Assembly: GCA_902540655.1 (NCBI GenBank)
Contig: CACBNQ010000005.1
Coordinates: 1-64,000, forward strand
DNA length: 64,000 nt
Direction: 5' to 3'
From: an uncultured Alphaproteobacteria bacterium
GTDB taxonomy: Bacteria; Pseudomonadota; Alphaproteobacteria; Rhodobacterales; Rhodobacteraceae
Below, in pieces: positions 28,587 through 39,582 of the stretch. The notes below the pieces were generated by a model. It was not told where the DNA came from. It was given only the letters and a program-made list of their open reading frames with translations, and ran no database searches. The translations under genes were made by a program, and so were the position numbers. The stretch's first letter is position 1, and the number at the start of each line of letters is the position of its first letter.

Positions 28587-29699
28587 TCAAATCTCTTTGT
28601 AAAGTCTCATAATTTCTACCAAAGATAGGATATCGCCTGTTACTGAATTTTTTATTTGATCTGGATGGTGGGCGGGTAGCCATTTATCGGCAAATTTAAA
28701 ATCATCCATGGATAAGGATTCATCTCTTTTTAATATGTCTTCTCGTTTTAAGAAATGTTGTAATTCTCTGACACTATTTAAAGTAAAATTTTCCTTTGTT
28801 GCAGTATCTCTTCCTTTTGCTAACTTAGCCGCTAGCTTGGTCACAAAATCTTGATCGTTCTCGAATAAGGTATAGCTCCTTGAATTCACGCCCTCTAAAC
28901 TTCCCCCAAGCAGATAACGAGAAAGCCAAACGTGCGAACCGAATGTTGAAGCTTCTTTAACGACTTTCGCAGATCCTTCAGATTTTGAGAACAAAACAAA
29001 GTTTTTTGCATTGCGCATTAACCAATAAACAAAATTGCTAGATACTCCTTCAAGACCTAACTCATATGAGACTCTGAGCATCACGATATCTTGTCGCTCA
29101 GCATAAGTAAAGTTGTTGTAATAGTATTTTAAAAAATCTACCTCCGTAGAAATAGAGTTTCGCGTTCCAACTTTCGATCCCGTGTTTATTAACAATAGAC
29201 AGGTAAAATTTGGAGACGCAGTTTTCAATAATCGAATTGCTTTCATCAACTCGAGTAAACGCTTCCGCCTACTATTATGACTAACGGTAAGCAAGTCCCA
29301 CGAAAAATCCTCAAGCGAACTGGAAAAAAACTCCTTCGGCATTATGAAATCTTTAGATGTTAACAAAATTGATGGTGCCTTAAATCTCCCTAACCCCTTT
29401 GCGGTATCTTTGTCAGTTAGATGAAAGTCAATCCAATCATAAGAGCGGGCATTCTCTATTACAAACCCCCAATGTACGCCCACAGTGATATCAGAATTCG
29501 AAATTTTTTTCAGGAGTGTATTTTTAATAATTAATGCTTTTAATTTTTTCCATAAAAGGACTGGCAAAGCAACTATCTTATGCCGTCTTGACCAATAATG
29601 ATTATGGTCCCCTGTCCATTCGATTAATTCTTTATGTGTAATGAACATCAGCCGTCTAGAGGTAGTATTATTATTTTGAATTTCACAAATCTTTACCAT
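28587..29699 (-). CDS. GT4-like glycosyltransferase (divergent)
   Basis: ORF 370 aa; LLTVSHNSRRKRLLELMKAI and C-terminal NFVLFSKSEGSAKVVKEASTFGSHVWLSRYLLGGSLEGV resembles the GT4 donor-binding motif. Confidence 0.6.
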   Translation of the reverse strand: MVKICEIQNNNTTSRRLMFITHKELIEWTGDHNHYWSRRHKIVALPVLLWKKLKALIIKNTLLKKISNSDITVGVHWGFVIENARSYDWIDFHLTDKDTAKGLGRFKAPSILLTSKDFIMPKEFFSSSLEDFSWDLLTVSHNSRRKRLLELMKAIRLLKTASPNFTCLLLINTGSKVGTRNSISTEVDFLKYYYNNFTYAERQDIVMLRVSYELGLEGVSSNFVYWLMRNAKNFVLFSKSEGSAKVVKEASTFGSHVWLSRYLLGGSLEGVNSRSYTLFENDQDFVTKLAAKLAKGRDTATKENFTLNSVRELQHFLKREDILKRDESLSMDDFKFADKWLPAHHPDQIKNSVTGDILSLVEIMRLYKEI

Positions 29700-30591
29700 T
29701 TTGACCCGCCAATAATTCTAGTTCCTTCCTAATTAATTCAATGTTAGATTGATAATCCGGCCAATACCTTTTACTGACATCGTCTTTTTCGTAAGGAATT
29801 AAGCGTATATTTATACTAGTACCAATAATTGGAATAAGTGTCATTGCCGCCGTAGATCCAAAGTGATATATCACTTTGTTTTTTAATTTTTTATGTGACA
29901 ACGAATTAGCAATCCATTCAATATTATAGTCTAGCTTAATAACACGAACTATACGATTGATCTTTTCTAAATCTTCCTCTTGTTCTCGTCGATGAGCTAA
30001 ATAAATAATATTTCTCTCTTGGCAGACTTTGGTTAATTTTGACAAATAATTCTCAATTGTTATAAAACTATCCACAACATCAGGGCTCCCCAATATCCAG
30101 TTATCTTGCTCTAATGAATTTTTTAAAACTGGATTTAACCCTACAAGCACATCAGGTAGGACTAGTTTCCTATATTCAAACCTACTATCATAGTCCATAG
30201 CTGACAACATGTAGGTGTAGAATGTGTTAAATTTCTGCTTGCTCCCACTGCGTTCAATAAACCGACACACATTACCACCGTCAGCTAAATAGTGCGATAC
30301 GTGTTTTAAGTTTGCTCTAATTTTAACCAGGAGTTTGCACAACCTTGAATTATAGTCTCCAAAATAAACCACTCTTCGTGAGATTGTTAATAAAGAAGCC
30401 AAATAAACAAATTTAAAAACATTACTCCTTACATTACCACAATATTTCAGTCCTAAAAGATCACAAACGCTAATGAATTGGGATCGAGCATGCCCTTTCG
30501 CATTTATACTGTAGACAATAATGTCTGTTTCGCAAATGGATTTTAAGTATCCGATCTGAATAGGGGTGTTAGTAACCAAGATAACTGTCAA
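29683..30591 (-). CDS. putative sialyltransferase-like (GT52/GT-B) protein
   Basis: ORF 302 aa; SHYLADGGN (D/E-D/E-G-like), NIIYLAHRRE (HP-like region), YHFGSTAAMTLI (Ser-motif-like). Family assignment by motif resemblance only. Confidence 0.4.
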   Translation of the reverse strand: MTVILVTNTPIQIGYLKSICETDIIVYSINAKGHARSQFISVCDLLGLKYCGNVRSNVFKFVYLASLLTISRRVVYFGDYNSRLCKLLVKIRANLKHVSHYLADGGNVCRFIERSGSKQKFNTFYTYMLSAMDYDSRFEYRKLVLPDVLVGLNPVLKNSLEQDNWILGSPDVVDSFITIENYLSKLTKVCQERNIIYLAHRREQEEDLEKINRIVRVIKLDYNIEWIANSLSHKKLKNKVIYHFGSTAAMTLIPIIGTSINIRLIPYEKDDVSKRYWPDYQSNIELIRKELELLAGQNGKDL

Positions 30592-31510
30592 TTTCGAACC
30601 AAATCCATTAATTTTTTAGCAGTTTTAGCATCAAGAATTTTACTTTAATAGTTCCAATCGCGATTGAACAGTTTTCCATTTAATTGAATTAGACACACCT
30701 GCTCTTTACATAGATTACACTGAACGATCACTGCTCTATCTTTTGAAAGGGTGAGCTTAACTTTATCAAATTTCAAGTTATTGTTATTTAAATATAATGA
30801 AGACATTTGGTTCTTCAGAGAAATTGCACAAAGTTTTCGAATAGGTAAAAATCAATTATTAGCAATGAAGCACTTTCGAGGACCGATTGAGAGCTTGGGA
30901 ATTCTACCCATATCTTTGTAACATTGATCAATTTTCAAGAGCTAGGCATTTAATCTTACTAATAAACCATCATTCTCTGTAGACTAGCGAAACGCAATAT
31001 TTAGGTTGCACCTCCTACGAACCTTTGACAGCAAATCATCTATTTCTTCTAGTGTGGATATACTATATTTGACAGCAATCCTGCCCGTTGATGCGCCAAA
31101 AAAAATTAAACACTATCTCTTGAGAGAGTAATCAAAGATGTAATGTAGGCATTAAAACTGCCTCGCATCCAAAATAACTTGCCTACCCAGAAACAAATAA
31201 GTGCCCAAGGCCTATAGGTGTAAGTAGTATTTAAATGCTAGCTACGTGAGTAATACCTGGGAAACTAAAGATCTGTATGAAAATTAATAAAAAAAATATA
31301 TGTGTATTTGAACGGTTGTATTAAACTCTTGTAGCGTCGTTTTATTAGTTCTACTCCCGAACTATATCGCAGTGAACCGATCAGGTATCCAGACAAATAT
31401 AAATATTTCAACACCAAGGTTTCCTAGGGAAAAAATTTCACGTCTTGAACGAAATAATATTACAAAAAGAAAAGCGATAATTCGCAAAAGATAAGCAGTG
31501 TAATTTCTAC

Positions 31511-33115
31511 TCACATGCTGAGGCAATTTGTATCCCCTGTGAATAATGACGTATTGTGAGTGATAACTATTACCAAGTGGTGTCGTGCCAACTGAGTAAC
31601 CTTCTCCACAACAATTTTAGTATTTGTTGCATCTAACGCAGATGTTGGTTCATCAAAAACTATTAATGGTTTCTGAGCGATGAGTGCTCTTAGAATACCA
31701 ATCCTTTGTCTTTGACCACCTGATAAAGATATCTTGCCAAGATTGCTATGCCCTTGTATCTCGCTAAGATTTAAATCATCTATCAAAATAGTTAATAAAT
31801 TTGCGTCATATTCAGAAGTAAATAAAGTGGCATTATCTTTCAAATTACCATTAATAATTGTATGATCCTGAGGGCAAATCGATGCAGAATTAAAATTAGA
31901 ATTTATCAAAGCTTCTCCGTCATATAAAATTTGGCCACTATCTATTTTTTCGATACCTAAAATACAATTCACAAGAGTAGATTTGCCTGCTCCTGACGCA
32001 CCAGTAATCAAGTTTAGTTTTCCAATCTCGAAGTCGAAGTATAGATCATTAAATATAGGCTCATGGTTATCATGAAAAGATTTTTTGCCTCCTAGAATTG
32101 ATATCTTATTAACTTTCTTCACTTCTTCATAATGACTATTTTGCATAAAATCATCCAATTTAATATCCCGGTTTAGTTTTTCAAGCACGTCTTTCAATTC
32201 ACCGTAAATAGAGATGAAAGACAAGTATCCGGTAACTGATGGCGCAATCCGAAACATCGCAATGCAAATTGGAATGAAGTCGCTAAAAGAAAACTCATTT
32301 TCAAAGGTGGTTCCTAGTTTAGAAAGTATTGCACCTATCACCACTAACCCAAAAAGTAAGGTTTCTACATATAACTTGGGTAGCCGAGCAACGGTTAGCA
32401 ATCTTGCTCTTTTAATTGTATATTTTTTAATGGCTTCTAGATCTATAATTCTTTCAAGAGATTTTGGGAAAAGCTTTATAGAAGCTTTATTATTGATAAC
32501 ATCAAGAAGGCTTGCAGTTATACTATTTTGTAATAGCATTAATTCTGACTTATTTTGATTTCTCTTAAAAATTCGGGTAAGAAAAAATGGAATCCCTATA
32601 AGAGCAGCCAACATTGCTAATCCTTTTCCTATTTCTGGTGATAGTAGAGCGGAATAGAAAATCACACAGATCAGAAATATAGTATCAGAAATTATTCGAA
32701 CTAACGGGACAAACAAGTTTACGGATAACAATTGACTCCACATTAGTACATCTGACAAAAACTCTGTTTGCTTTTCATTTGTAATTTTTTTATTGGATGC
32801 CAAAAATGATCTCACTACTTTGTCTCTTATAGCGTTTTCTAATTCGACGCACTTTATGTCTAAAGTAATGAGCGCGTATCTTGTTGTGATGAAACGAACA
32901 AAAACAAGGAATAAAATACAAATCTCGAAATATGCCCCATTATCGATTAAGTCCGAGAACGGTCCCAAAACCCGAGTAAATTCATCTTTAACATCTTGCG
33001 CAAGCAAGCTACTTACACTTAGCACTAGCAATGTATCGAGAAAAACATTTACTACTAAAATAAAGGCAAGAAATCTTGTCTTTAGGTTTGAAACTAAGTT
33101 TAGTAGAAAATGCAA
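31511..33115 (-). CDS. ABC half-transporter (TMD + NBD), PglK/exporter-type
   Basis: ORF 534 aa; TM-rich N-terminus, Walker A GASGAGKSTLVNCI, signature ISLSGGQRQRIGILRA, Walker B PLIVFDEPTSALD. Confidence 0.9.
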   Translation of the reverse strand: MHFLLNLVSNLKTRFLAFILVVNVFLDTLLVLSVSSLLAQDVKDEFTRVLGPFSDLIDNGAYFEICILFLVFVRFITTRYALITLDIKCVELENAIRDKVVRSFLASNKKITNEKQTEFLSDVLMWSQLLSVNLFVPLVRIISDTIFLICVIFYSALLSPEIGKGLAMLAALIGIPFFLTRIFKRNQNKSELMLLQNSITASLLDVINNKASIKLFPKSLERIIDLEAIKKYTIKRARLLTVARLPKLYVETLLFGLVVIGAILSKLGTTFENEFSFSDFIPICIAMFRIAPSVTGYLSFISIYGELKDVLEKLNRDIKLDDFMQNSHYEEVKKVNKISILGGKKSFHDNHEPIFNDLYFDFEIGKLNLITGASGAGKSTLVNCILGIEKIDSGQILYDGEALINSNFNSASICPQDHTIINGNLKDNATLFTSEYDANLLTILIDDLNLSEIQGHSNLGKISLSGGQRQRIGILRALIAQKPLIVFDEPTSALDATNTKIVVEKVTQLARHHLVIVITHNTSLFTGDTNCLSM

Positions 33116-33121
33116 AACTTG

Positions 33122-33730
33122 CTATAGTTCTATTTTAGTTAACGTCATATTAGCAGGTGTGTGTTTACCATAAACATAAAGAGTAAGCGCGTAACGTTCG
33201 AAACCATCTTCTTCAATGGGTGTTCCGCGGTGTATCAAACGAGTGTCTGCTGAAAACATAACACCCTTTTTGTGAACGGCATGTTTACCCCACATCTTAC
33301 AGAACCAATTAGAGAGATTTAAATTTACCCTATTACCGAAATTAAAACAAAAAAGCTCTAAAAATTTTATGAATATCGTTTGATAGATATTGAGAAATTG
33401 GGTTGGTCCACGTTGGATATTATCGACGTCGCTTAGATATACAAACCATTTTTTTTGTGGTTTTATCCTCGTATCTTGATGCCAGCCGCCTCCCGAGCCT
33501 AGAATATCTTTTTTAACCCGATTACCCATTACTGAAATATAGATATGTGTTTGTCCGTAGAATTCTGAAGCTTCTTTAAATGCATTTGAAAATAGTTTAG
33601 TAATTGTATCACCTATTTGCGTATCCAATTCCAAGTTCCAGCAACGCTTATCGGCTTCATGTTGCTCTCTCACTAATTGGTCTATGCGTTTTCGAATGAC
33701 GGCAAATTTATCTATTTTATTTAAAGACAT
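33122..33730 (-). CDS. phytanoyl-CoA dioxygenase-like Fe(II)/2OG protein
   Basis: ORF 202 aa; GSGGGWHQDTR (HxD) and distal LIHRGTPIEEDGFERYALTLYVY (H...R). Confidence 0.7.
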   Translation of the reverse strand: MSLNKIDKFAVIRKRIDQLVREQHEADKRCWNLELDTQIGDTITKLFSNAFKEASEFYGQTHIYISVMGNRVKKDILGSGGGWHQDTRIKPQKKWFVYLSDVDNIQRGPTQFLNIYQTIFIKFLELFCFNFGNRVNLNLSNWFCKMWGKHAVHKKGVMFSADTRLIHRGTPIEEDGFERYALTLYVYGKHTPANMTLTKIEL

Positions 33731-33733
33731 GGG

Positions 33734-34840
33734 TTATACGCTCCTTTCATTTATTTCTTTGTTTACATAGTTTCTACAAATATTTATTAATATCCCAATA
33801 GTGAACCATAGCTCCTCTTCTATTAACGTTTCATTAAAAATCGTAATCACAAGCATCGGTAGACAAAATATCGCTAAAGATAAATTGACTTGCAATAGTG
33901 AAAAAGTCAGCGCAAGTATGATACAAATCAAACCGAACAGCCCATTTCGAACTGCTAGCTCTGACCATGCAGATTCAAATACAAAGAGATTTGTGGACTT
34001 TAATAGTGGATATGGGTCAAGTTCTGATCCAAAAAAAGGGAAGCGCGAAAAAAAATCCCAAGCTAGTGCAAATTGCTTTAAACGAACGTAAGATCCTCCC
34101 AGACTCATATCGCTTTGGGTTCTCTTCGTTATGGTATCAACTATACCCAACTGGTATAAGACACAAACGATCATGATAATAAACAATATATAAAATATTA
34201 ACAATCTTTTGACTTTATATGTCCCCACAAATGTCAAGATAAGTAATATTATATGAGCCAATAATATCTGCCGGGATGGATAAGCTAAACACATCGCGAT
34301 TACACACAAAGATATGAAAATATACCTAATTTGACGGGTTTTTTTGTAATAACTTAAAGCACAGATTACGCTAATAATATTGAATGCTACGATAGAATTT
34401 CCAAGGTTATTCGATCCAGGGACAAGGCGCATAAAAAAGATTAATTCCAAAATATTTTCTGGCCCAAGTAAATAAGCACGTACAAATTGAGATATAAATA
34501 GGAATGATGCGAATAAAATAGCCACTTTCCAGAGACTCAGAACACGTTTGTTTACATTACAATGCACAAATAATGCACCCGCTGAAACAGCTATGATAAT
34601 TTGAATAACCTTAAACAAACTATTTTTTGGATAGTCTCGCATAACTTCACTTATTGAAAACGCTATTGATGTAAGTAATAAAAAAATAATAACAAACAAA
34701 ATATTTTTAGTGACTTTTACGTTATGAAATAATGAGTAAAAGATAAGGTAAGTATACAACAGCACATCAAAAACTCTGGCTATAAGAAACCCTTCTGTGT
34801 AATAAAAGCTCATCCCACTAGAAATAATAAAATTATGCAT
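33734..34840 (-). CDS. Wzy-like O-antigen/EPS polymerase membrane protein
   Basis: ORF 368 aa; many TM segments, VPGSNNLGNSIVAFN, YPSRQILLAHIILLI, GGSYVRLKQFALAWDFFSRFPFFGS (Wzy_C-like). Confidence 0.75.
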   Translation of the reverse strand: MHNFIISSGMSFYYTEGFLIARVFDVLLYTYLIFYSLFHNVKVTKNILFVIIFLLLTSIAFSISEVMRDYPKNSLFKVIQIIIAVSAGALFVHCNVNKRVLSLWKVAILFASFLFISQFVRAYLLGPENILELIFFMRLVPGSNNLGNSIVAFNIISVICALSYYKKTRQIRYIFISLCVIAMCLAYPSRQILLAHIILLILTFVGTYKVKRLLIFYILFIIMIVCVLYQLGIVDTITKRTQSDMSLGGSYVRLKQFALAWDFFSRFPFFGSELDPYPLLKSTNLFVFESAWSELAVRNGLFGLICIILALTFSLLQVNLSLAIFCLPMLVITIFNETLIEEELWFTIGILINICRNYVNKEINERSV

Positions 34841-35584
34841 TTAAGAAATTAGTCGGACCACTTTGTGGTAGAAGATCCAATAAAAAATTGCAAAAATTGA
34901 ATGTATGACATTATAGCCAAAATACTTGCGGTACACCTTCCACTGGAATGAAATAAGCTTCATTTTTTTAGTAGTCATACCTGTCAAGCTATTATAAGTA
35001 ACCGTGGGTGTTTTCTTTATTGCAATTTCTGTACTCTTGGAAATTGCATGCAGAAAGACGAAATCGTTTCTCTTTCTTATCGATGGGAATTTTATTCCTG
35101 TTTTAATTAAAAAATTACGTTCAACCACAAAGGTTGAGAACCCTACTGGATTAACATATTTAAAATTTTTATGTGCCAATCGTTCCATATGATACTGTTT
35201 GAGTATCGTTTTCTTTTTAGCAATAATATTGTACCAGGAACAAAGGGCTTTTGCTTTTTCTTTGGCTATAAGAGATATACATTCTGCTAGATGATTCTCA
35301 TGCCAAATATCATCGCTATCCAAAAAAAAAAGATAATCACCCGTTGCATGATCTATCCCAATTTGACGACTGGTTCCAACACCAAAGTTTTCAGCATTGC
35401 GAATAAGTATATAGGTAAAATTTGAGCGCATTGATGGCGCTTCAAATTCCATCGATGAACAGTCGTCGACTAGTATCAGTTCTATAAGGTGATCCTCAAC
35501 ATTATGCTGATTCATAACACTTTCAATCGCCATGGATAGCAAATCAGTTCTATTAAAGAATGGTAGAATTATACTTAACTTCAC
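34841..35584 (-). CDS. glycosyltransferase family 2
   Basis: ORF 247 aa; LSIILPFFNRTDLLSMAIESVMNQ, LILVDDCSS, DYLFFLDSDDIWHENHL. Confidence 0.92.
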   Translation of the reverse strand: MKLSIILPFFNRTDLLSMAIESVMNQHNVEDHLIELILVDDCSSMEFEAPSMRSNFTYILIRNAENFGVGTSRQIGIDHATGDYLFFLDSDDIWHENHLAECISLIAKEKAKALCSWYNIIAKKKTILKQYHMERLAHKNFKYVNPVGFSTFVVERNFLIKTGIKFPSIRKRNDFVFLHAISKSTEIAIKKTPTVTYNSLTGMTTKKMKLISFQWKVYRKYFGYNVIHSIFAIFYWIFYHKVVRLIS

Positions 35585-36163
35585 TTTTGCACGAATATTT
35601 GGTTTGATATATAAATTCTTGAAAATTTTACTTTTACTATACGGTACAATGTGAAAATAAATAAGAGAGATGATTTCACTAAAAGATATTTAAAATGTAC
35701 GTTTCGTTTTTTTGCGTTATTATTTTTAGACAAAACTAATTTTATAAAACATTTTATCTCAGGATTTTCTTTGTCTAAGAGTATTATGTTTAATTTAAAT
35801 TTTCTAAGCAGTTTTTTGATACCCACCGTTGTATATCTTCGCGAGTCAAAAGGCATCTTATCTAGTCCCCACATCCTAGGTACTGTGATAAAAATATATT
35901 CTCTTGTTTCTAGAACGCTAACCATTTCAGCCATCATTAATTCTGGTTCTTCCGCGTGTTCCGATACTTCGTGCATTAAATTAAGTCAAAATATTCGTCA
36001 TCAAATAGTATATTAATTCCATCGAAGTATCCGCTCGGAGATTTGTTGCCTAGCCTACTCTGACCAACATCAATCCCGACATAATCATCTGTACGCAGCC
36101 AAGGTCTATAGGGTCTACCACCGCATCCAACATCTAAAGTTCTTTTAACATTTTCACTGTATT
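35581..36163 (-). pseudogene. frameshifted/5'-truncated class I SAM methyltransferase
   Basis: Reverse strand upstream of the 35581..35976 ORF reads YSENVKRTLDVGCGGRPYRPWLRTDDYVGIDVGQSRLGNKSPSGYFDGINILFDDEYFDLI*, then in another frame MHEVSEHAEEPELMMAEMVSVLETREYIFITVPRMWG. That is one methyltransferase split by a frameshift near 35980. Confidence 0.75.
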
Positions 36164-36205
36164 AAAAATACGTCTTCGATTATGAATTAAAGCTTTTTAT
36201 ACTAA

Positions 36206-36970
36206 TCATTCCGCCTCTTTTTTGATAACAATTGTAACTTGGCGGAAGTAACGTCGTAGAAATGGTAAATAACGGGAAATAAGATTGTCCATATTAAATC
36301 CAACCTTAATAAATTTTGTATCTTTATCCCTAATGAAAAGACCTGAAATCAGAGCTATTGGAAAAGTTAGTAGCTGATCAAATTGTAATTCGACGTTTGA
36401 AAAAATATCTTTTATTTTTTCCAGATCATGACGTCTAAACGGAATTTCGTCGTGCGTCCGAGCTTTAGGAGTTAAAAATCTAACTAATTGTGCGACCGGA
36501 TTTTCGTCCAATGGTTCTTTGAAAATAGCGATACCGCCAGGCTTTAAAACTCTATTGACCTCAAACAAAGTTTTTTCGTAGTCCAGATGATGAAGCATTC
36601 CAAAACCGAATACCATATCAAAGCTGCTATCGTCAAAGTCAAGTTTATGGGCATCCATTTGAATAAATAACGGCTGTTGGCTACGAGAATAATCCCTCTT
36701 ACTTTCTGCTAACTCCTTATCAGAAATGTTAATACAGGTGACCGAATGTTTTTTATTCGAATTATCGTAGACATATGCCTTCGACATGCTGCCCCCGATC
36801 TCTAAAACTTCTCTGTTTTCAACGTCAAGAAACTTACGAAATATTTCAAGTCTTCGTTGGTTCTCAAAATGCCCTTGGTTTCTAAAAAACTTTTTCCATA
36901 TTTGCCTATCGAGTCCAATATCATAGATTTCTTGTTCTCGTTTTGACCGATTGCTTAGTTGACCCATCAA
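36206..36970 (-). CDS. class I SAM-dependent methyltransferase
   Basis: ORF 254 aa; VLEIGGSMSKAYVYD, FDDSSFDMVFGFGMLHHLDYEKTLFEVNRVLKPGGIAIFKEP. Confidence 0.9.
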   Translation of the reverse strand: MMGQLSNRSKREQEIYDIGLDRQIWKKFFRNQGHFENQRRLEIFRKFLDVENREVLEIGGSMSKAYVYDNSNKKHSVTCINISDKELAESKRDYSRSQQPLFIQMDAHKLDFDDSSFDMVFGFGMLHHLDYEKTLFEVNRVLKPGGIAIFKEPLDENPVAQLVRFLTPKARTHDEIPFRRHDLEKIKDIFSNVELQFDQLLTFPIALISGLFIRDKDTKFIKVGFNMDNLISRYLPFLRRYFRQVTIVIKKEAE

Positions 36971-37277
36971 TTATTACCTTCTGCTTCTATTTTTCGGTTT
37001 ACAATTTTTATCGTCTCAGCACTAAATAAAAAAACCTACAAGCTTGATGTCAGAGAGCATGCTGTTCTTTTACTGTCAAACAATTTTTATGCATTTATAA
37101 ACTGACTTGTGTTATTCTCTTCTTACCGATAGGCTTCCGTCTTTTTTAAGAATATCGCTCTAATGGGAGATGTTCTTTTGACAAGCAATTCACACGCTCT
37201 GTCGGTAGCTTTAATCTTTACGCTAAAAAACTAGGAACGACTATAACTAAGAACATCTCAGCACGTTATTTCCAAAT

Positions 37278-38456
37278 TCAATCAACCCCAAATAAATCGC
37301 GGGTAAACACTTTTTCGTGGACATCCTCTAGATTATTAACCATCCGATTTGCTAAAATAATATCCACTTTCTGCTTGAACAAAGATAAGTCGGTTTCGAC
37401 ACATGAATTAAAGAAGTTTCGCTCTTTCAACTCAGGTTCGTAAATAACAATTTCAATCCCTTTGGCCTTAATACGTTTCATAATTCCTTGTATTGAGCTT
37501 TGACGAAAATTATCGCTCCCAGCCTTCATTACCAAACGATAAATACCAACAATCTTGGGCTGTTTCTTGACAATTAAATCTGCTAAGAAATCTTTCCGCG
37601 TTGAATTAGCATCTACGATTGCCCTTATTATATTTTGTGGAACATTATCATAATTAGCAAGTAACTGCTTCGTATCTTTTGGCAAACAATATCCGCCATA
37701 ACCGAAAGACGGATTGTTGTAGTGATTGCCAATTCGTGGATCCAAACAGACTCCGTCAATAATTTCATGGCTATTCATGGCTCCTGCTAATGCATAACTG
37801 TCGAGCTCATTGAAAAAGGCAACTCGCATCGCTAGATAAGTATTGGAAAACAATTTAATTGCCTCGGCTTCGCGTGTGCCTGTAAATAAAATATTAATGT
37901 CTTCCATCAATGCACCTTTCGCTAGTAAACTAGCAAATACCTCTGCACGTTCTGACTTCTCACCAACAATAATACGGCTAGGGTATAGGTTATCATAAAG
38001 CGCACGGCCTTCTCTCAAAAACTCAGGAGAAAAGAAGATTGCATCAGTTTTAAAACGATTTCTGATGTCATCTGTGAAACCAACTGGAATTGTTGATTTT
38101 ACAACAATGCACGCATTAGGCTCGAATTCAATTACATTTGCAATAACTTTTTCTACCGAAGATGTATCAAATTGGTTTGTGTTTTCATCATAGCTAGTAG
38201 GTGTAGACACAATTACATAATCAGCACCATCGATTGCAGAACGCAAATTTGTTGTTGCTTGTAAATTCAAATCTTTTTCGGCTAAATATTGAGATAACTC
38301 ATTATCATCAACTGGGGATTTGCGCGCATTCAGTATAGCAACGCGCTCTTCTGAAATGTCAACCCCGATCACCTCGTTATGCTGTGCAAATAAAACGGCA
38401 TTTGACAGCCCAACATATCCCAAGCCAATAACGACGAATTTGTATTTTGCTTTCAT
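37278..38456 (-). CDS. ugd: UDP-glucose 6-dehydrogenase family
   Basis: ORF track 37278..38516; start refined to [77 protein letters not shown] (catalytic Cys). Confidence 0.93.
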   Translation of the reverse strand: MKAKYKFVVIGLGYVGLSNAVLFAQHNEVIGVDISEERVAILNARKSPVDDNELSQYLAEKDLNLQATTNLRSAIDGADYVIVSTPTSYDENTNQFDTSSVEKVIANVIEFEPNACIVVKSTIPVGFTDDIRNRFKTDAIFFSPEFLREGRALYDNLYPSRIIVGEKSERAEVFASLLAKGALMEDINILFTGTREAEAIKLFSNTYLAMRVAFFNELDSYALAGAMNSHEIIDGVCLDPRIGNHYNNPSFGYGGYCLPKDTKQLLANYDNVPQNIIRAIVDANSTRKDFLADLIVKKQPKIVGIYRLVMKAGSDNFRQSSIQGIMKRIKAKGIEIVIYEPELKERNFFNSCVETDLSLFKQKVDIILANRMVNNLEDVHEKVFTRDLFGVD

Positions 38457-38466
38457 TGCCATATTT

Positions 38467-39462
38467 TCATTCCGTATAAAAAATTTCTCTCTTCGGGTCT
38501 GGCGATATAAACTCACTTATTAGTGTCCGTTGTACACCTTCGCTCAAACGATATGGTGCCTTAAATTCGTCTAATTTAACTTTTGCGCTCTTGAATTCAG
38601 TTGGAGTGGTAAATTTTTTAACTCTAATAGAACTAATTGGAAGGTTTTTACCACTAAATATCGATATCAAGTCTGCACTATAACCCAAGATCATTCCTAA
38701 CCAATAAGGCAAACGGAAACCCACTCCTTTTTTACCCTTCAGCGTTGCACGCACTTGCGAAACGAATTCATTCATAGTTAAATTCGGCGTGTCCACATAA
38801 TTATAGAGGCCATATTTTTGATTAGTCGCAATGCTTAATTCCAGAAATGCTACCACATTACCAATGTAAGCCATAGACTTCTTGTTCTCACCTTTACCAA
38901 CCATCAGAAATTTACCAGACGCAATTTGGTTTAACAGGTTGAATACATTTCCACGATTACCTTCACCAAAAATAACGGTGGGTCGCACGATGATCAGTGA
39001 ATTTTTGCTCTTTTTCTGCCATTGACGCAGTATTTCCTCCGCTTCAAACTTGGTCCGGCCGTACTCGTTAAATGGATTAATTGCACCACCTTCGTCTGTA
39101 CCTGGCTCCGCAAAACCATAGACCGCTACCGTGCTTGTGAAAATTATTTTATTAATACCTTTTTCTTTACAAACCAACGCAACATTTTCAGCACCATCAA
39201 CGTTAGTTTTCTTGTACTCAGACTTATCACGAATGTCATCACGATGAACAGCTGCCAAATTTACGACCACATCTCCAGTAATTTTTGTCCTAAGGCTATC
39301 TGCATCACGGACATCGGCAATTTTACACTTTTCAGGAAATTGATTACTCATTTTCAAGTCAATAATTTCAAAATCTTGTTGTCTAGACGACAACTGTCGG
39401 CAAAGATTTGTTCCAATAAAACCAGAGCCGCCAATAATTGTAATTTTTTTTGCTATTACCAA
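38467..39462 (-). CDS. NAD-dependent epimerase/dehydratase
   Basis: ORF 331 aa; [44 protein letters not shown]. Confidence 0.9.
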   Translation of the reverse strand: MVIAKKITIIGGSGFIGTNLCRQLSSRQQDFEIIDLKMSNQFPEKCKIADVRDADSLRTKITGDVVVNLAAVHRDDIRDKSEYKKTNVDGAENVALVCKEKGINKIIFTSTVAVYGFAEPGTDEGGAINPFNEYGRTKFEAEEILRQWQKKSKNSLIIVRPTVIFGEGNRGNVFNLLNQIASGKFLMVGKGENKKSMAYIGNVVAFLELSIATNQKYGLYNYVDTPNLTMNEFVSQVRATLKGKKGVGFRLPYWLGMILGYSADLISIFSGKNLPISSIRVKKFTTPTEFKSAKVKLDEFKAPYRLSEGVQRTLISEFISPDPKREIFYTE

Positions 39463-39582
39463 ATCAAAATTTTTGTTAGTGTGTAATCGTTAAGTCATAT
39501 CAGCTGGAAAACAGCCACTCACAACGCCATTAAGTTGCTCAATTAAATAAATTTATTCAAAACACATTTTGTTGTTTCTGTT

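Noticed and set aside
37201-37211. Second ops-like match gtcggtagctt on the plus strand
   Set aside because: It faces opposite to the minus-strand locus and no plus-strand glycan gene follows it, so it is probably chance; kept only as a control for motif frequency.
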